Assembly: GCF_024655635.1 (NCBI RefSeq)
Contig: NZ_JANLGI010000007.1
Location: forward strand, 124,001-188,000
DNA from: Allobosea sp. 47.2.35
Lineage (GTDB): Bacteria > Pseudomonadota > Alphaproteobacteria > Rhizobiales > Beijerinckiaceae
Direction of reading: 5' to 3'
Length of the DNA stretch: 64,000 bases
The notes under the pieces were generated by a model. The model searched no databases and was not told the DNA's origin. It was given only the letters and a program-made list of their open reading frames with translations. Of the stretch, positions 35,469 to 44,919 are shown one piece after another (within the stretch, counting starts at the first letter, position 1; every line of letters starts with the position of its first letter). Position numbers and translations under genes: made by a program.

Positions 35469-37661
35469 TCACCAGCGGTAGGACAAGGTCGCGAGCACGG
35501 TGCGGCGCAGGCCGAAGGAGCACTGCGTCGTGCCGTAGCAGCCGGAGATATACTCCTTGTCGAACAGGTTCTGGGCGTTGACCTGCACTCTCCAGCCCTT
35601 GAGCGCCGGGCTGGCCGCGGCGAGGTCGTAGCTGATCGCGGCATCGACCAGCGTGTAGTCCGAGGTCGAGAAGGTATTGCCGGGATCGCCCGCGCCGCCG
35701 CCGACATAGCGCACGCCGGCACCGAGCCCGAGGCCGGAGAGCATGCCCGTCCGGAACGTGTAATGCGCCCACAGCGCCGCCGTATGGCGCGGCACGACCG
35801 GTGGGCGCTTGCCGAGATCGACGCCGTTGCTCTTGGTCACCTCCGCATCGGTATAGGTATAGGCCGCGACGAGATCGAGATTCTCGAAGACGCTGGCGCG
35901 CGCCTCGATCTCGACGCCGCGGGCGCGGATCTCGCCGGTCTGGATCTGGAAGGTCGGGTGGGCGAGGTCGGTCGTCGTGACGTTGGTCTGGGTCAGCTGG
36001 TAGACCGAGGCCTGCAGGAAGGCGTTGGTGCCCGGCAGTTCGTATTTGAAGCCGGCCTCGTATTGCTCGCCCTCGGTCGGCTTGAACGGCGTGCCGCCGA
36101 AGGCCGTGCCGGCCACCGGCTCGAACGAGGTCGAGTAGCTGACATAGGGCGCGAAGCCATTGTCGAAATTGTACATCAGCGCGACGCGGCCGGTCCGCGC
36201 CGTGTCGTCCTGCTTGGTCAGCACGCCGGTGGACAGCGCGCGGGTGCGGGCCTCGGCCCGGTCGAAGCGGCCGCCGACCAGCAGCGAGAGCCGGTCGAGC
36301 TTGATCTGGTCCTGCAGGTAGATGCCGTACTGGGCCGTCGTCTGAGTGGTGCTCGGCACGGTCGGCAGGACGAAGGGCAGGCGCCCGTAGATCGGGTTGG
36401 TGAAGTCGAGCGACTGCACCGTGCCGCCTGCGCCGGTGGCGGCCTTGGCATCGGTCCAGTAGCCGTCGACGCCGAACAGCACCTTATGCGTCAGGGGCCC
36501 CGTGCGGAAATCGGCCTGGAGCTGGTTGTCGATGCCGGCGGTGCGGGCGCGTTCGTTCGAGATCGTGGCGCGGCGCGTCAGCGTCTTCTGATCGGCCGCG
36601 ATGCCGCCGACCGCGACAGTGCGGTTGCGCGATTCGAGATCGGAGATGCGGACGTTCTGGCGGAAGGTGAAGACGTCGTTGAAGCGATGCTCGAAGGCGT
36701 AGCCGAGATTGGCCTGGTTGCGGCTATAGCCTTCGAAATTCGGCTCGCCCGGGAAGAAATTGCTGCGGATGCGGCCGGCGCGGCTCGGCAGGACGGTGCC
36801 GACCGCCGGGATGAAGCCGTAGAAGCCGGTTTCCGGATCGCGCTGGAACGAGGCCAGCAGGGTGAGGCTCGTCGCACCGTTCGGCCGGTAGGTCAGCGAG
36901 GGCGCAATGAAGATGCGCTCCTCGCGGGTATAGTCGACCTGCGTGTCTGCCGCCCGGCCGAGGCCGACGACGCGGTAGAGCCAGGTCTTCTGCTGGTCGA
37001 TCGGCCCGCCGAAATCGAAGGCCATCTGGGCGCGGTCATGGCTGCCGAACTGGAGCTGGACCTCGCCGTGCCGCTCCTCGCGCGGGCGCTTGCTGACCAT
37101 GTTGACGATGCCGCCGGGCTTCACCTGCCCGAACACCACCGAGGACGGGCCGCGCAGCACCTCGACCCGCTCCAGGCCCCAGGATTCATAGGTCGGGACG
37201 AGGAAGTTGATGCCGCGCTGGTAGCGCAGCCCGTCGAGATTGTTGACGAAGCCGGCCGTGCCGCCCGAGCCGCCGAAGCCGCGGATGAAGACGCTGTCAT
37301 AGCGACCCATCGAGAGACGGGTCTCGCCGAGCACGCCGGCGGTGTAGCGCAGCGCCTGGCTGACATTCTGCGCGCCCTGGGCGTCCATCTGGTCGCGCGT
37401 GACGACGGTGATCGACTGCGGCGTCTCCATGATCGGCGTGTCGGTCTTGGTCGCGGTGTCGCTGCGGCGCGCGACATAGCCGTTGACCGGCCCGCCGGCG
37501 CGCTCGCCCTGGACGTCGATCGTATCGAGGCCGATCGCCGTGCCGGCCGGCTGCGGCTGGGCGCCCTGCGCCAGCGCCGCGCCGGCGCCACCGACGAGAA
37601 GCGCGGCCAGTGCCACGCCGGCCCGCCCCATCGCGCGATTGCTGCTGTTGATCCCGGTCAT
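35469..37661 (-). CDS. TonB-dependent siderophore receptor
   Basis: A 730-residue outer-membrane receptor: signal peptide (AGVALAALLVGGAGAALAQ), plug domain with TPQSITVVTRDQMDAQGAQ and ERVEVLRGPSSVVFGQVKPGGIVN, and a C-terminal beta-barrel ending RTVLATLSYRW with the terminal aromatic residue needed for assembly. The FhuA/FcuA-like plug sequence marks a siderophore receptor (TIGR01783 type). The start at 37661 gives the signal peptide at once. It is the first gene of the minus-strand operon, with the AraC regulator gene upstream. Confidence 0.96.
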   Translation of the reverse strand: MTGINSSNRAMGRAGVALAALLVGGAGAALAQGAQPQPAGTAIGLDTIDVQGERAGGPVNGYVARRSDTATKTDTPIMETPQSITVVTRDQMDAQGAQNVSQALRYTAGVLGETRLSMGRYDSVFIRGFGGSGGTAGFVNNLDGLRYQRGINFLVPTYESWGLERVEVLRGPSSVVFGQVKPGGIVNMVSKRPREERHGEVQLQFGSHDRAQMAFDFGGPIDQQKTWLYRVVGLGRAADTQVDYTREERIFIAPSLTYRPNGATSLTLLASFQRDPETGFYGFIPAVGTVLPSRAGRIRSNFFPGEPNFEGYSRNQANLGYAFEHRFNDVFTFRQNVRISDLESRNRTVAVGGIAADQKTLTRRATISNERARTAGIDNQLQADFRTGPLTHKVLFGVDGYWTDAKAATGAGGTVQSLDFTNPIYGRLPFVLPTVPSTTQTTAQYGIYLQDQIKLDRLSLLVGGRFDRAEARTRALSTGVLTKQDDTARTGRVALMYNFDNGFAPYVSYSTSFEPVAGTAFGGTPFKPTEGEQYEAGFKYELPGTNAFLQASVYQLTQTNVTTTDLAHPTFQIQTGEIRARGVEIEARASVFENLDLVAAYTYTDAEVTKSNGVDLGKRPPVVPRHTAALWAHYTFRTGMLSGLGLGAGVRYVGGGAGDPGNTFSTSDYTLVDAAISYDLAAASPALKGWRVQVNAQNLFDKEYISGCYGTTQCSFGLRRTVLATLSYRW

Positions 37662-37825
37662 GCCTGCATTCCTGCCCCTGGCGCCTGCGCGCCCTCGTCC
37701 CCGGGGTTCTTTCAGGAAGGCCATGCAGCCGGCAACGCGCTTGGCTTTCGATCGCGGCAGTATTTCTTTCGGTCGCGTTTCGAACGCGTCCAAGCAAGAG
37801 CGGGAGGGCACAGACATGGTCTGAA

Positions 37826-38689
37826 TCAGCGCAGCGAGCTCGGAGCGACGCCGAAACGCTTGCGGAACAGCCCCGAGAAATGCGCCGGGCTGTAGCCGAC
37901 CTGGAAGGCGGCGACGGCGACGCTGGCCTCTCCGCTCGCGATCATCGCATAGGCCCGCTGCAGGCGCTGCTCCTGCAGGTACTCGAAGACGCTGGCGCCG
38001 AACTCGCTTCGGAAGGCGGAGGTCAGCTTGGTCGGATTGAGCCCGCTCTCGCGCGCCAGCTCCGCCAGGCTGAGGGGTTCCTGCAAGGTTTCGAGCAGGC
38101 GGTCGCGCGCCGCATGAACCTGCTCGCGCAGGCGTGGGTTGAGCCTTCCCGGGCGGACGGGCCGCTCGCCGAGCATCCGGTCGAGCACCAGTGCGCCGAG
38201 TTCCAGCGCCTTGCCGGCGAGATAGAGTGGGCGCAGCGCTTCGCCGACCGGGCATTCCGCCATCTGGAGCGCCAGCGAGCGGATCGGGGCATCGGCCGGG
38301 CGCACCCATAAGCCGGCATCGTCGGAGCAGGCGAGGCGGGCGGCCCTGGCGACATCCGGCCCGAACTCGCGCGCGACGAAATCGAAATCGAACTGCATCA
38401 GCGCGCAGCGCAGCGCGCCGTCGGCGAGACCGGTCCGCTGCTGCGTATGCTCGCCGCCATTGGCCGCGACGAGGACCGTAGGCCCGTCGAGAACGACGGC
38501 CGGGCGATCGTCCAGCTCCAGCGCCTGCCGGCCTTCGAGCATGACCGCGACCTTGAGCCCCGGCCGCATCGGACCGACGATCCGCTCGCCTTCCTGGATC
38601 AGGAAGGTGCCGGCGGAGAGCGAGAGATTGCGCGAGAACAGCTCCAGGCTCGTGGCAGATTTCCGTACGGGGCTGGAATTGGCGGGCAT
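37826..38689 (-). CDS. AraC family transcriptional regulator (PchR-like) of the siderophore locus
   Basis: A 287-residue activator with a ligand-binding N-terminal half and two C-terminal helix-turn-helix motifs (LSLAELARESGLNPTKLTSAF and VAVAAFQVGYSPAHFSGLFRKRFG). Its place directly upstream of a TonB receptor gene, and the FEYLQEQRLQRAYAMI linker, are typical of PchR/YbtA-like regulators that sense a ferric siderophore and switch on the receptor. ATG 38689 has a GAGGT ribosome site; a TTG start at 38740 is less likely. Confidence 0.92.
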   Translation of the reverse strand: MPANSSPVRKSATSLELFSRNLSLSAGTFLIQEGERIVGPMRPGLKVAVMLEGRQALELDDRPAVVLDGPTVLVAANGGEHTQQRTGLADGALRCALMQFDFDFVAREFGPDVARAARLACSDDAGLWVRPADAPIRSLALQMAECPVGEALRPLYLAGKALELGALVLDRMLGERPVRPGRLNPRLREQVHAARDRLLETLQEPLSLAELARESGLNPTKLTSAFRSEFGASVFEYLQEQRLQRAYAMIASGEASVAVAAFQVGYSPAHFSGLFRKRFGVAPSSLR

Positions 38690-38797
38690 CGCGACCTCGG
38701 TGAGGAGGCGATGTTTATCTGATGTTGAAGTAAAAATCAAATAATATCAATAGTTTAAATGAATTCTAAGCTTTGTCGACGCAGCCGCCGCGTTTCC
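38690..38797. promoter_or_regulatory. AT-rich promoter region of the AraC regulator
   Basis: The stretch 38718-38765 is strongly AT-rich (TTGAAGTAAAAATCAAATAA and onwards), unlike its surroundings, with TTGA...TCAA half-sites that could be iron-regulator contacts. It lies just upstream of the AraC start and behind the end of the XRE-cupin gene, so it must hold the AraC promoter. No defined operator can be named. Confidence 0.4.
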
Positions 38798-39376
38798 TCA
38801 AAGGTAGGGTGGCGTGCAGGCGCTGACCACGATGCATCGCTCGGTACCGATATTGCGGTAGCGATGCGGGATGCGACTGTCGAAGAGATAGGCGTCGCCC
38901 GGCTTCAGCACCTTGATCTGGTCGCCGACGGTGATCTCAAGCTCGCCGGCCAGCACCACCCCGCCCTCATGGGATTCGTGCTTGAGCATGGCGGCGCCGG
39001 TATCGGCACCGGGGTCATAGGACTCGTGCAGGATCTGCAGGTTATGGGCCTGCGCGTCCCCGACCTGGCGAAAGGACATCTGGCCCCGGCTCTCGCCGCC
39101 ATTGACCTGATGCAGGCGCGAGGTCAGGTCGAGCAAGTCGGAGGCCTCGAAGAACACCTTGTCGCGCGGGGCCTTCGCCTCGTCAAAAAAATTCACCATG
39201 GTCATCGGGATGCCGTCGAGGATCTTGCGCAGCGACGCGACTGACGGACTGTTCCGGTTCTGCTCGATCAGCGAGATCAGGCTGTGGGTCACGCCTGAGC
39301 GCGCCGCGAGCTCGCGCTGCGAAAGCCCGGCCGCCAACCTGATTTCCTTCAGCCTTCCGCCGACGTCAAAGCTCAT
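38798..39376 (-). CDS. XRE family transcriptional regulator with cupin domain (PuuR-like)
   Basis: A 192-residue regulator: helix-turn-helix in residues ~8-60 (GLSQRELAARSGVTHSLISLIEQNRNSPS) and a cupin_2 effector domain at ~115-185 (HEGGVVLAGELEITVGDQ, DSRIPHRYRNIG). This architecture is that of PuuR and related repressors of polyamine, amino-acid or amide catabolism. It is divergent from the amidohydrolase/ABC operon with a 324-bp shared control region, so it is the likely regulator of that operon. Confidence 0.92.
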   Translation of the reverse strand: MSFDVGGRLKEIRLAAGLSQRELAARSGVTHSLISLIEQNRNSPSVASLRKILDGIPMTMVNFFDEAKAPRDKVFFEASDLLDLTSRLHQVNGGESRGQMSFRQVGDAQAHNLQILHESYDPGADTGAAMLKHESHEGGVVLAGELEITVGDQIKVLKPGDAYLFDSRIPHRYRNIGTERCIVVSACTPPYL

Positions 39377-39700
39377 GGCCGTTCCGTTTCCCTCTTCCGC
39401 GCGCCTTGTCGTTCCTGCGCGTCATGCAGGGCGCGTTTGCTCGGCGGCCCTTGCCATGTTCAATATTCTGAGCAATGCTGCCGGAAAGCCAATAAGAAAA
39501 TAGTGTCATGGGGAACCGGCGGAGTGGAATAGTTTTCGCGTTCAAAGCACACCGTCCAGACTAGATCCCCATTCGATACGATAGGGCTGCATGCTCGCGC
39601 ATTGCCGCGTGCATGGCACGGGAGATGCTTGCCGAAGACTATCGCCTCGCCAATGCCTCGCGGCGAGAATTCAACAGGGAAAGCAGGGTAATCCGGGCCG
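39377..39700. other. 324-bp non-coding control region of the amidohydrolase/ABC operon
   Basis: I see no gene here. It separates the divergent XRE-cupin regulator and the first amidohydrolase, so it should hold both promoters and the operator. The AT-richer parts are 39456-39476 (around TTCAATATTCTGAGCAATG) and 39491-39540. A short palindrome GTGCATGGCAC lies at 39609-39619. A GGAAC at 39512 has no matching -10 and was not taken as an EcfG promoter. Confidence 0.5.
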
Positions 39701-41347
39701 ATGACGCAAGCCGAGACCGTTTTGTTGAATGGCCGCATCTTTTGCGGCTTGGCGGAAGGCTTCGTGGAAGCCCTGGCGATCGGCGGGGGAAAGGTTCTGG
39801 CCGCCGGCTCGGCCGCCGAGATCGTCGCCTTGCAGGGGCCGGCCACCAAGGTCGTCGATCTCGCCGGTCGCGTCGCCATCCCCGGCTTGAATGACGCGCA
39901 TATGCATCTGCTGCCGCTTGGCCTCGCCATGAGCGAGGTCAACCTGCGCCCCGAGGAGGGCGTCAACAGCATCGACGAGATTCTGCGCCGCATCGCCGTC
40001 GCCGTGAAAGGCAAGAAGCCCGGCGAATGGGTCACCGGCCGCGGCTATGATCATAACGAGCTGGCCGAGGCCCGCCATCCGACCGCCGAGGAGCTGGATC
40101 GCGTTGCGCCGGACAACCCCGTCTACATCAAGCGCACCTGCGGCCATGTCGGCGTCGTCAATGGCCGCGCCATGGCTGCGGCAGGCATCGGCCACAACAC
40201 GCCGAGCCCCGATGGCGGCCTGATCGAGCGTCGCGACAACAAGCTGACCGGCCTGCTGGCCGAGAGCGCCATGCGCCTGATCGTCGACGCCATGCCGAAG
40301 CCGAGCGCCGCCGAGCTGAAGGCCGCGATCGAGAAGGCCGGGCACTACATGCTCGCGCAGGGCTTCACCAGCGTCATGGATGCCGGTGTCGGCATGGGCG
40401 CCGGCATGGCCGAGATCGAGGCCTATGAGGCGGTCGCGCGCGCCGGCACGCTGCCGGTCCGTACCTGGGTCTGCATCTACGGCAATGCCGACGGCATCGG
40501 CGACGAGGCCCATGCGGCGGGCTATCGCTTCGGCCGCGAGACCGGCCTCCTGCGCTACGGCGCGATGAAGGTCTTCGGCGACGGTAGTGCCGGCGGTCTG
40601 ACCGCCGCGATGAGCGAGCCCTACCTTGTCGGCGATCCCGATAATCGCGGCATCTTTATCTATTCCGATGCCGACATGCATCGCTATCTCCGGCACTACC
40701 ACGAACTCGGCTACCAGCTCGCGATCCACGCGATCGGCGATGCCGCGATCGAGCAGGTGCTCTCCGGCATGGAGAAGGCCGACAGCCCCGCGCATCCGAT
40801 CAAGGGCCGCCGCCACCGCATCGAGCATTGCGGCTTCCTGACCGACGGACAGCTCGCCCGCATGGCGGCTGCCGGCATCGACCCGGTGCCGCAGCCGGCC
40901 TTCATCTACGAATTCGGCGATCTCTACGTGATCAATCTGGGCGAGGAGCGTGCCGGCGCCTCCTACCCGATGCGCAAATGGCTCGATGGCGGCCTGCATG
41001 CCGCGGCGAGTTCGGACGCCCCGGTCTGTGCCACCGACCCGTTCAAGAACCTCTTCACGATGGTCACCCGCCAGACCAAGCGCCATACCGAGATCGGCGG
41101 CGCCGAGAAGCTGAGCATGGAGGAGGCGGTTCACGCCTATACCCTGCTCGGCGCCTATACCCAGTTCGCCGAGGACAAGCTCGGCCGGCTGGTGCCTGGC
41201 CAGCTCGCCGATGTCGCCGTGCTTTCGCACGATATCTTCGCGATCCCCGTCGAGGAGGTCGAGAACGAGGTGCGCTGCGACCTGACCCTGCTCGGCGGCG
41301 AGGTCGTCTTCGACCGGCACGGCCAGCTTGCGGCTGCGGCGCAATAG
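39701..41347 (+). CDS. Amidohydrolase family protein (YtcJ-like)
   Basis: A 548-residue metal-dependent hydrolase. Metal ligands are visible as H-x-H in NDAHMHLLP, the active-site region MKVFGDGSAGGLTAA, His in AIHAIGDAAIE, His in HRIEHCGFL and the Asp in ASSDAPVC. This is the YtcJ branch (Amidohydro_3), which hydrolyses amide, formamide or similar C-N bonds in unknown natural substrates. No signal peptide, so cytoplasmic. It is the first gene of an operon with two permeases and a binding protein, so it probably acts on what they import. Confidence 0.92.
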   Translation: MTQAETVLLNGRIFCGLAEGFVEALAIGGGKVLAAGSAAEIVALQGPATKVVDLAGRVAIPGLNDAHMHLLPLGLAMSEVNLRPEEGVNSIDEILRRIAVAVKGKKPGEWVTGRGYDHNELAEARHPTAEELDRVAPDNPVYIKRTCGHVGVVNGRAMAAAGIGHNTPSPDGGLIERRDNKLTGLLAESAMRLIVDAMPKPSAAELKAAIEKAGHYMLAQGFTSVMDAGVGMGAGMAEIEAYEAVARAGTLPVRTWVCIYGNADGIGDEAHAAGYRFGRETGLLRYGAMKVFGDGSAGGLTAAMSEPYLVGDPDNRGIFIYSDADMHRYLRHYHELGYQLAIHAIGDAAIEQVLSGMEKADSPAHPIKGRRHRIEHCGFLTDGQLARMAAAGIDPVPQPAFIYEFGDLYVINLGEERAGASYPMRKWLDGGLHAAASSDAPVCATDPFKNLFTMVTRQTKRHTEIGGAEKLSMEEAVHAYTLLGAYTQFAEDKLGRLVPGQLADVAVLSHDIFAIPVEEVENEVRCDLTLLGGEVVFDRHGQLAAAAQ

Positions 41348-41362
41348 GCCGGGACCTCCGCG

Positions 41363-42304
41363 ATGCTCAAACATACGCTGCAAAGGCTGTTGCTGGTCCT
41401 GCCGGTCCTGCTCGGCGTGCTGCTGATCGGCTTCCTGCTGATGCAGGTCGTGCCGACCGATCCGGCCCAGGTCCGCGCCGGCCCGACCGCAACACAGGAC
41501 GTCGTCCAGGCGATACGTCAGGAACTCGGGCTCGACCAGCCGCTCTGGAAGCAGTTCGCGATCTATATCGGGCGCTTGGCGCAAGGCGATCTCGGCGTCT
41601 CCATCATCAACAACGTCCCGGTGACGCAGGAGCTCGGCAGCACCATCGGCCCGACGCTGGAATTGATGCTGGCCTCGCTGGTCTGGGCGATCCCGCTCGG
41701 CATGTTCTTGGGCACGGTCGGCGCCTATTACCGCGGCTCGCTGATCGACCGCGCGATCATGGCTTTCTCGGTTGCCGGCGTTTCGCTGCCGGTCTTCTTC
41801 CTCGGCCTCGGGCTGATCTGGCTCTTCGGCTTCTACTATCCGATCCTGCCCTTCACCGGCCGCACCGGCCCGCTTTGGACCTGGGAGGGCATCCAGGGGA
41901 TCATCCTCCCCGCGATCACGCTGGGCGGCGTCTTCGTCGGCCCGGTCGCCCGCATGACCAGGACCTCGGTGCTCGACGAACTCGGCGCCGACCATGTCCG
42001 CACTGCCCGTGCCAAGGGGCTTGGCGAGGCTACGGTCGTGCTGCGCCACACCCTGCGCAATGCGCTGGTCCCGGTCGTCACGCTGATCGGCCTGCAGATC
42101 GGCTTCCTGCTCGGCGGCGCCGTCGTCACCGAGACCGTGTTCTCCTGGCCCGGCATCGGCCGGCTCGCGGTCGGCGCCATCCTGTCGAGCGACCTGCCGA
42201 TGGCGCAGGGCACGATCATCATGCTCTCGCTCGGCTTCATCCTGGTCAATCTCGCGGTGGACGTCCTCTATGCCGTGCTCGATCCGCGCGTGAGGGGCAC
42301 CTGA
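41363..42304 (+). CDS. ABC transporter permease (DppB/OppB type)
   Basis: A 313-residue permease with six membrane helices, the N-terminal LPVLLGVLLIGFLLMQVVPTDPA segment and loop VRTARAKGLGEATVVLRHTLRNAL, both characteristic of peptide/nickel/opine permeases of the DppB group. It builds the membrane channel with the DppC-type partner whose ATG overlaps its stop (TGATG at 42302). It follows the amidohydrolase gene by 15 bp, in one operon. Confidence 0.94.
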   Translation: MLKHTLQRLLLVLPVLLGVLLIGFLLMQVVPTDPAQVRAGPTATQDVVQAIRQELGLDQPLWKQFAIYIGRLAQGDLGVSIINNVPVTQELGSTIGPTLELMLASLVWAIPLGMFLGTVGAYYRGSLIDRAIMAFSVAGVSLPVFFLGLGLIWLFGFYYPILPFTGRTGPLWTWEGIQGIILPAITLGGVFVGPVARMTRTSVLDELGADHVRTARAKGLGEATVVLRHTLRNALVPVVTLIGLQIGFLLGGAVVTETVFSWPGIGRLAVGAILSSDLPMAQGTIIMLSLGFILVNLAVDVLYAVLDPRVRGT

Positions 42305-43215
42305 TGAACTCTCCCATGAATGCGCTCAAGCCCGGCGCCCAGACGATTGAAGCAGCCGTGAGCGTCGCCGCCGCCACGCCCGTTCGCCGCAAGACCGTGC
42401 TCCGGATGCTGATGTCCGATGTCGGCTCCTGCATCGCGCTGGCGCTCGTCGTCCTCGCCATCCTCGCCGCGGTCTTCGCGCACTGGCTCGCTCCGACCGA
42501 TCCGTTCGGCAACGACCTCGCCAATACGCTGAAGCCGCCGGGCGAGGCCGGCCTGCTCGGCACGGACGGGCAGGGTCGCAACATGATCACGCGGCTGCTC
42601 TACGGCTTGCGCACGACCCTGCTCATGGGCTCGGCCTCCGTCGCCTTCGGCTGCGCGATCGGCGGCGTCATCGGCTTCGCCGCCGCCTACTATCCCAAGG
42701 TGTCCGGCGTGCTGATGCGATTCATGGACGTCCTTCTGTCCTTCCCCGCGATCTTGTTCGGCCTCGCCATCGCCGCGATCTTTGGCCCCGGCCTGCTCGC
42801 GGTCATCATCGCGCTCTCGATCGCGACCGTGCCCCTGATGGCGCGCGTCGTGCGCGGCTCGGCGCTGGTCGTGCTGCAGCAGGGCTATATCGAGGCGGCG
42901 CGCTCGCTGGGCTTGAGCGACCTGCGCATCATCCTGCGTTACGTCCTGCCGAACTGCCTCTCGGCGATCTTCGTCTTCGTCACCTTGCGCTTCGGCCAGG
43001 TCATCCTGCTCGGCGCGGCGCTGTCCTTCCTCGGCCTCGGCGCCCAGCCGCCGACGGCCGAGCTCGGCGCCATGGCGGCGGATGGGCGCAACTTCCTGTT
43101 CTTCGCGCCGCATGTCTCGGTCCTGCCGAGCCTGGTGATCTTCGCGGTGGTGCTGGCCTTCAACGTGCTTGGCGACTCCCTGCGGGACGCCCTCGATCCC
43201 AAGCTGCGCAAATAG
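42304..43215 (+). CDS. ABC transporter permease (DppC/OppC type)
   Basis: A 303-residue permease: a polar N-terminus, then the DppC signature WLAPTDPFGNDL and LLGTDGQGRNMITRLLYGLR, five or six membrane helices and the loop YIEAARSLGLSDLRIILRYV for ATPase contact. It pairs with the DppB-type protein. ATG 42304 overlaps the previous stop, so translation is coupled. No DppD or DppF ATPase genes follow; the operon passes directly to the binding protein. Confidence 0.94.
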   Translation: MNSPMNALKPGAQTIEAAVSVAAATPVRRKTVLRMLMSDVGSCIALALVVLAILAAVFAHWLAPTDPFGNDLANTLKPPGEAGLLGTDGQGRNMITRLLYGLRTTLLMGSASVAFGCAIGGVIGFAAAYYPKVSGVLMRFMDVLLSFPAILFGLAIAAIFGPGLLAVIIALSIATVPLMARVVRGSALVVLQQGYIEAARSLGLSDLRIILRYVLPNCLSAIFVFVTLRFGQVILLGAALSFLGLGAQPPTAELGAMAADGRNFLFFAPHVSVLPSLVIFAVVLAFNVLGDSLRDALDPKLRK

Positions 43216-43257
43216 CGCCGACATCAACCAAGAAGCGTCAAAAAGGGGACTTGCTCG

Positions 43258-44847
43258 ATGTTTAAACTCTCAACTCTGCTTCTCGCCGGCGCCGCCGCCG
43301 CGACCTTTGCGGCCGTGCCCGCGGTCGCCCAACAGAAGGCGCCGCTCTCGATTCTGCGCATCATCGATGCCGACAACTACGATCCGATCCGCACCACCGC
43401 GACCGCGGCGGCCGAGGTCATGTACATGCTGGCCGACACGCTGGTGACGGTCGATTTCGATATGAAGACGATCAAGCCCGGCCTCGCCGAGAGCTGGACG
43501 ATCTCGCCGGATGGCTTGACCTACACTTTCAAGATCCGCAAGGACGTGAAGTTCTGCGACGGCCGGCCGATGAGCATCGACGATGTCGTCTATTCGCTCA
43601 GGCGCTGGACCGACCCGGCCAACAAGTCGCCGGTCTCCTTCCGTGGCGGCCCGGTCAAGGACATCCGCGCCGATGGCGATTCCACGCTGATCTACGAGCT
43701 GAAGGAGCCCTATGGCGACCTGATGTTCCAGCTCGCGCTATCCTTCGCCTCTGTGGTCGACAAGGCGACCGTTGAGAAGCTCGGCGCGAATTTCGGCGTC
43801 CAGGGCTTCAACGGCACCGGCCCCTATTGCTGGTCGAAATGGACCCCGCGCCAGGAGCTCGTGCTCAAGAAGAACCCGCATTATTCGTGGGGCCCGCCGA
43901 TCTACAAGGACCCCAAGCCGCAGATCGACGAGATCGTCTGGAAGGTCATTCCAGAGTCCAACACGCTGATGGCCGCGATCCAGGCCAAGCAGGCCGACGT
44001 GACCTACTACATGCCCTATATCGCGCTCGACACGATGCAGCGCATCCCCGGCATGACGGTCCAGCGGCAGGACAACTACATCTACGACGTCTTCATGGGC
44101 TTCAAGGTGGACAAGCCGGTGGTGAAGGACAAGGCGATCCGCGAGGCTGCCAATATGGCCGTCGACAAGGAAGCCATCGCCAAGGCGATTTATTTCGGCA
44201 AAGGCAGGAGTCTTCCCTCCCTGCTCAATCCCGCCGTGGTCGATTACGATCAGAATTCGGCCAAGGCGATGCCGAAACACGATCCGAAAGCGGCCGCCAA
44301 GCTGCTGGAAGACGCCGGCTGGAAGATGGGCGCGGACGGCATCCGCGAGAAGGATGGCGAAAAGGCCAGCTTCACCGTCTACGGCATCCGCAACAGCGAC
44401 AATCCGCGCATCTCCGAGGCGATGCAGGCGGATCTGCGCAAGGTCGGCATCGACATGAAGATCCAGCTCTGGGACGCGACCGTCGCCTGGGGCAAGCTGG
44501 CGACGCAGGAATTCGACGCGTTCCTGATGTCCTACCCCTATGTGACCGCGACGGAGGCGATGAGCCTCTATTTCCGCAGCCAACAGGCCCCCACACCGAA
44601 CCGGATGAACTGGAAGAATCCTAAGACGGACGAACTGCTCAAGGCTGCGTCGATGGCGACCGACGCCGACAAGCGCAAGCAGGCGCTGGCCGAGGTGCAG
44701 ACCCAGCTCACCGAGGCGAATGTCTGGGTGCCGCTATCGTCGCAGCCGCTCTGGATCGTCGCGACCGACCGGGTCGAGGGCGCGCGCGCCCACGGTCTCT
44801 ACGGAGCCGGCCTCTACAAGGGGCTCGACCTCAAACTGAAGCGCTGA
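43258..44847 (+). CDS. ABC transporter substrate-binding protein (DppA/OppA type)
   Basis: A 529-residue family-5 solute-binding protein. Signal peptide LLLAGAAAATFAAVPAVAQ, then typical elements ITRxx-like DNYDPIRT, GLAESWTISPDGLTYTFKIR and GTGPYCWSKWTPRQELVLKKN. It binds a peptide, opine or other amide in the periplasm and feeds the permeases upstream. An AAGGGGAC ribosome site precedes the ATG. A strong rho-independent terminator follows (44856-44889), closing the first unit of the island. Confidence 0.94.
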   Translation: MFKLSTLLLAGAAAATFAAVPAVAQQKAPLSILRIIDADNYDPIRTTATAAAEVMYMLADTLVTVDFDMKTIKPGLAESWTISPDGLTYTFKIRKDVKFCDGRPMSIDDVVYSLRRWTDPANKSPVSFRGGPVKDIRADGDSTLIYELKEPYGDLMFQLALSFASVVDKATVEKLGANFGVQGFNGTGPYCWSKWTPRQELVLKKNPHYSWGPPIYKDPKPQIDEIVWKVIPESNTLMAAIQAKQADVTYYMPYIALDTMQRIPGMTVQRQDNYIYDVFMGFKVDKPVVKDKAIREAANMAVDKEAIAKAIYFGKGRSLPSLLNPAVVDYDQNSAKAMPKHDPKAAAKLLEDAGWKMGADGIREKDGEKASFTVYGIRNSDNPRISEAMQADLRKVGIDMKIQLWDATVAWGKLATQEFDAFLMSYPYVTATEAMSLYFRSQQAPTPNRMNWKNPKTDELLKAASMATDADKRKQALAEVQTQLTEANVWVPLSSQPLWIVATDRVEGARAHGLYGAGLYKGLDLKLKR

Positions 44848-44855
44848 ACGTCTCC

Positions 44856-44889
44856 AGCGCCGCGTGGCCCGAGCCACGCGGCGCTTTTT
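44856..44889 (+). terminator. Rho-independent terminator after the binding-protein gene
   Basis: AGCGCCGCGTGGC (44856-44868) and its exact complement GCCACGCGGCGCT (44873-44885) make a 13-bp stem with a 4-base loop, followed by TTTTC. This is the best intrinsic terminator in the window and separates the ABC genes from the second amidohydrolase, which therefore needs its own promoter or read-through. Confidence 0.88.
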
Positions 44890-44919
44890 CTATGTCTGGA
44901 TTGCTAGGGAGGAAATGTC

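Noticed and set aside
37662-37825. A cobalamin riboswitch upstream of the TonB-dependent receptor
   Set aside because: The region is too short and lacks any B12-box-like sequence; receptor motifs and neighbours point to siderophores.
39512-39540. GGAAC upstream of the first amidohydrolase as an EcfG promoter
   Set aside because: No CGTT at 16-17 bases; sequence there is TTTT, so it fails the consensus.
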